From the NCBI GenBank assembly GCA_903970565.1, contig CAJCJE010000956.1, forward strand, positions 1 through 5,967: a stretch of DNA of 5,967 bases, read 5' to 3'. Shown one piece after another: positions 5,181 through 5,967 of this stretch. The notes under the pieces were generated by a model that saw only the letters and a program-made list of their open reading frames with translations, did not search any database and was not told where the DNA came from. The translations under genes and the position numbers were made by a program. Each line of letters begins with the position of its first letter. Position 1 is the stretch's first letter. Origin of the DNA: Candidatus Melainabacteria bacterium (lineage in GTDB: Bacteria; Actinomycetota; Actinomycetes; Mycobacteriales; Pseudonocardiaceae).

Positions 5181-5199
5181 ATAAGCAAGGCTACCCTAA
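5181..5199. promoter_or_regulatory. Iron box (IdeR/DmdR/DtxR operator)
   Basis: Read on the minus strand, TTAGGGTAGCCTTGCTTAT matches the 19-base DtxR-family consensus TWAGGTWAGSCTWACCTWA at 15 of 19 positions. It begins 47 bases before the start of the siderophore-interacting protein gene and covers its probable -10. An iron-loaded DtxR-family repressor bound here would silence that gene when iron is plentiful. Confidence 0.82.
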
Positions 5200-5215
5200 C
5201 CAGGCACTTAAACAA
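5188..5215 (-). promoter_or_regulatory. Likely promoter of the siderophore-interacting protein gene
   Basis: On the minus strand TTGTTT (5215-5210) and TAGCCT (5193-5188) are 16 bases apart. The -10 lies inside the iron box, the usual layout for repression by IdeR-type proteins. The leader to the ATG would be about 50 bases and includes the strong ribosome site. Confidence 0.5.
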
Positions 5216-5232
5216 CGGCATCGGTCAAGGAT

Positions 5233-5276
5233 GGCCCGGCCAGCGCGCGGCCGTGGGCCGTCCGGCGCGCGGCCCC
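5233..5276 (-). terminator. GC-rich structured stretch, possible terminator of the thioesterase gene
   Basis: Just past the thioesterase stop, GGCCC/GGGCC (5233-5237 with 5255-5259) encloses GGCC/GGCC (5238-5241 with 5249-5252). GCGCGCGGCC occurs twice nearby as a direct repeat. Several folds compete and there is no U-run, so the terminator call rests mainly on position. Confidence 0.35.
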
Positions 5277-5278
5277 GG

Positions 5279-5967
5279 TCAGGACACGACGCGCAGCAGA
5301 CCCTCCTGCACGACGGTCGCGACATGCGTGCCGTCCTCGGCGAAGAACCGGCCGGTGGCCAGGCCACGCGCGCCGGAGGCACTGGGCGAGGTGCAGTCAT
5401 AGAGGAACCACTGGTCGGCCCGGAACGGGCGGTGGAACCACAGCGCGTGGTCCAGGCTGGCGCCGATCACGTTGTCGGTCCCCCAGTACAGGCCATGCCG
5501 AGCCAGGACCGAGTCCAGCAGCGTCATGTCCGAGGCGTAGGTCAGCACGCAGACGTGCAGCAGTTGATCGTCGGGCAACGTGCCGTCCGCGCGCATCCAC
5601 ACCTGGCTGCGCGCCTCGGCCGGCCCGTGTTCGCGGGAGACCCACGGCGGTTCGGTCACGTAGCGGACGTCGATCGGCCGGGGCCGGATGGCGGAGTTGT
5701 TGCCGAGTTTGTCGCCCAGTTCGGCCATGCGCTCGCCGAGGGTCGGCAGGCTCTCCGGGGCCGGCACGTCCGGGATGACCTCGGAGTGGTCAATGCCCGG
5801 CTCGTCGATCTGGAAGGATGCCGACAGCGAGAAGATCGCCTTGCCGCGCTGGACGGCCAGCACCCGGCGGGTGGTGAAGGACCGGCCGTCGCGGGTGCGG
5901 TCGACCTCGTAGACGATCGGGATACTCGGGTCGCCGCCCCGGATGAAGTAGGCGTGCAGCGAGTGCA
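5279..5967 (-). CDS. tesB: Acyl-CoA thioesterase II, C-terminal part (gene runs off the right edge)
   Basis: The last 228 residues of a TesB-type enzyme that hydrolyses acyl-CoA to free fatty acid and CoA. Family length is about 285-290, so roughly 55-60 N-terminal residues lie outside the window. The visible part begins HSLHAYFIRGGDPSIPIVYE, the conserved end of the first hotdog domain's entry, then RDGRSFTTRRVLAVQRG and SLSASFQ. The second hotdog domain carries the catalytic trio known from E. coli TesB: the aspartate in GASLDHALWFHRPF, the threonine in CTSPSASGARG and the glutamine in VVQEGLLR. All are intact, so the enzyme should be active. The codon in frame at 5861-5863 is an internal GTG, not the true start, because strong family similarity continues upstream of it. 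It is followed by the siderophore gene, which has its own iron-controlled promoter, so co-regulation is unlikely. Confidence 0.95.
   Translation of the reverse strand, partial: HSLHAYFIRGGDPSIPIVYEVDRTRDGRSFTTRRVLAVQRGKAIFSLSASFQIDEPGIDHSEVIPDVPAPESLPTLGERMAELGDKLGNNSAIRPRPIDVRYVTEPPWVSREHGPAEARSQVWMRADGTLPDDQLLHVCVLTYASDMTLLDSVLARHGLYWGTDNVIGASLDHALWFHRPFRADQWFLYDCTSPSASGARGLATGRFFAEDGTHVATVVQEGLLRVVS

Noticed and set aside
4477..5184. Plus-strand frame of 235 codons opposite the siderophore-interacting protein
   Set aside because: The minus frame has full family motifs, a strong ribosome site and an iron box. The plus frame has none of these.

Overview
The window is high-GC DNA whose gene families point to an actinomycete, probably of the Pseudonocardiaceae or Streptomyces type. 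The markers are an XRE regulator with a DUF5753 (Scr1-type) sensor domain, a DUF397 gene directly behind it, TTA codons in small accessory genes, an IdeR/DmdR-type iron box, and a long variant of undecaprenyl-diphosphatase. The genus cannot be fixed from the sequence alone.

Layout, left to right. The left edge (1-582, minus) holds the first 194 residues of a large AAA-type (LuxR/MalT-like) ATPase regulator. It is preceded by a 51-codon gene (595-750, minus) lying in the same frame, with one TGA between them. A strong intrinsic terminator (844-893, minus) and a short tandem repeat separate these from a DUF397 gene (986-1189) and its partner XRE/DUF5753 regulator (1209-2072), which form a minus-strand operon. 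A 206-base divergent region follows, with an odd palindrome TGCAACTTGCA and two spaced copies of a 16-base element. It leads to a plus-strand pair of small genes overlapping by GTGA (2279-2452 and 2449-2775). These carry three TTA codons, and the second has a cysteine cluster that could bind metal.

The stretch 2776-3218 has no convincing gene. It holds three 24-base tandem repeats, two 14-base repeats, and two hairpins, one with a perfect 15-bp stem. Then comes uppP (3219-4211, plus), encoding the membrane phosphatase that recycles the undecaprenyl lipid carrier for cell-wall synthesis. It faces a siderophore-interacting FAD reductase gene (4300-5133, minus) across a shared hairpin. That reductase gene has an iron box over its likely promoter (5181-5199). 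The right edge (5279-5967, minus) is the C-terminal 228 residues of a TesB-type acyl-CoA thioesterase II.

How the parts relate. The right half is ordinary metabolism: lipid-carrier recycling, iron release from siderophores under iron control, and acyl-CoA hydrolysis. The left-centre is an accessory regulatory island. The XRE/DUF397 operon and the divergent TTA-rich pair share one control region, so the likeliest arrangement is that the XRE protein binds there and controls both directions. That is inference. It is the part of the window with the best claim to undescribed biology.
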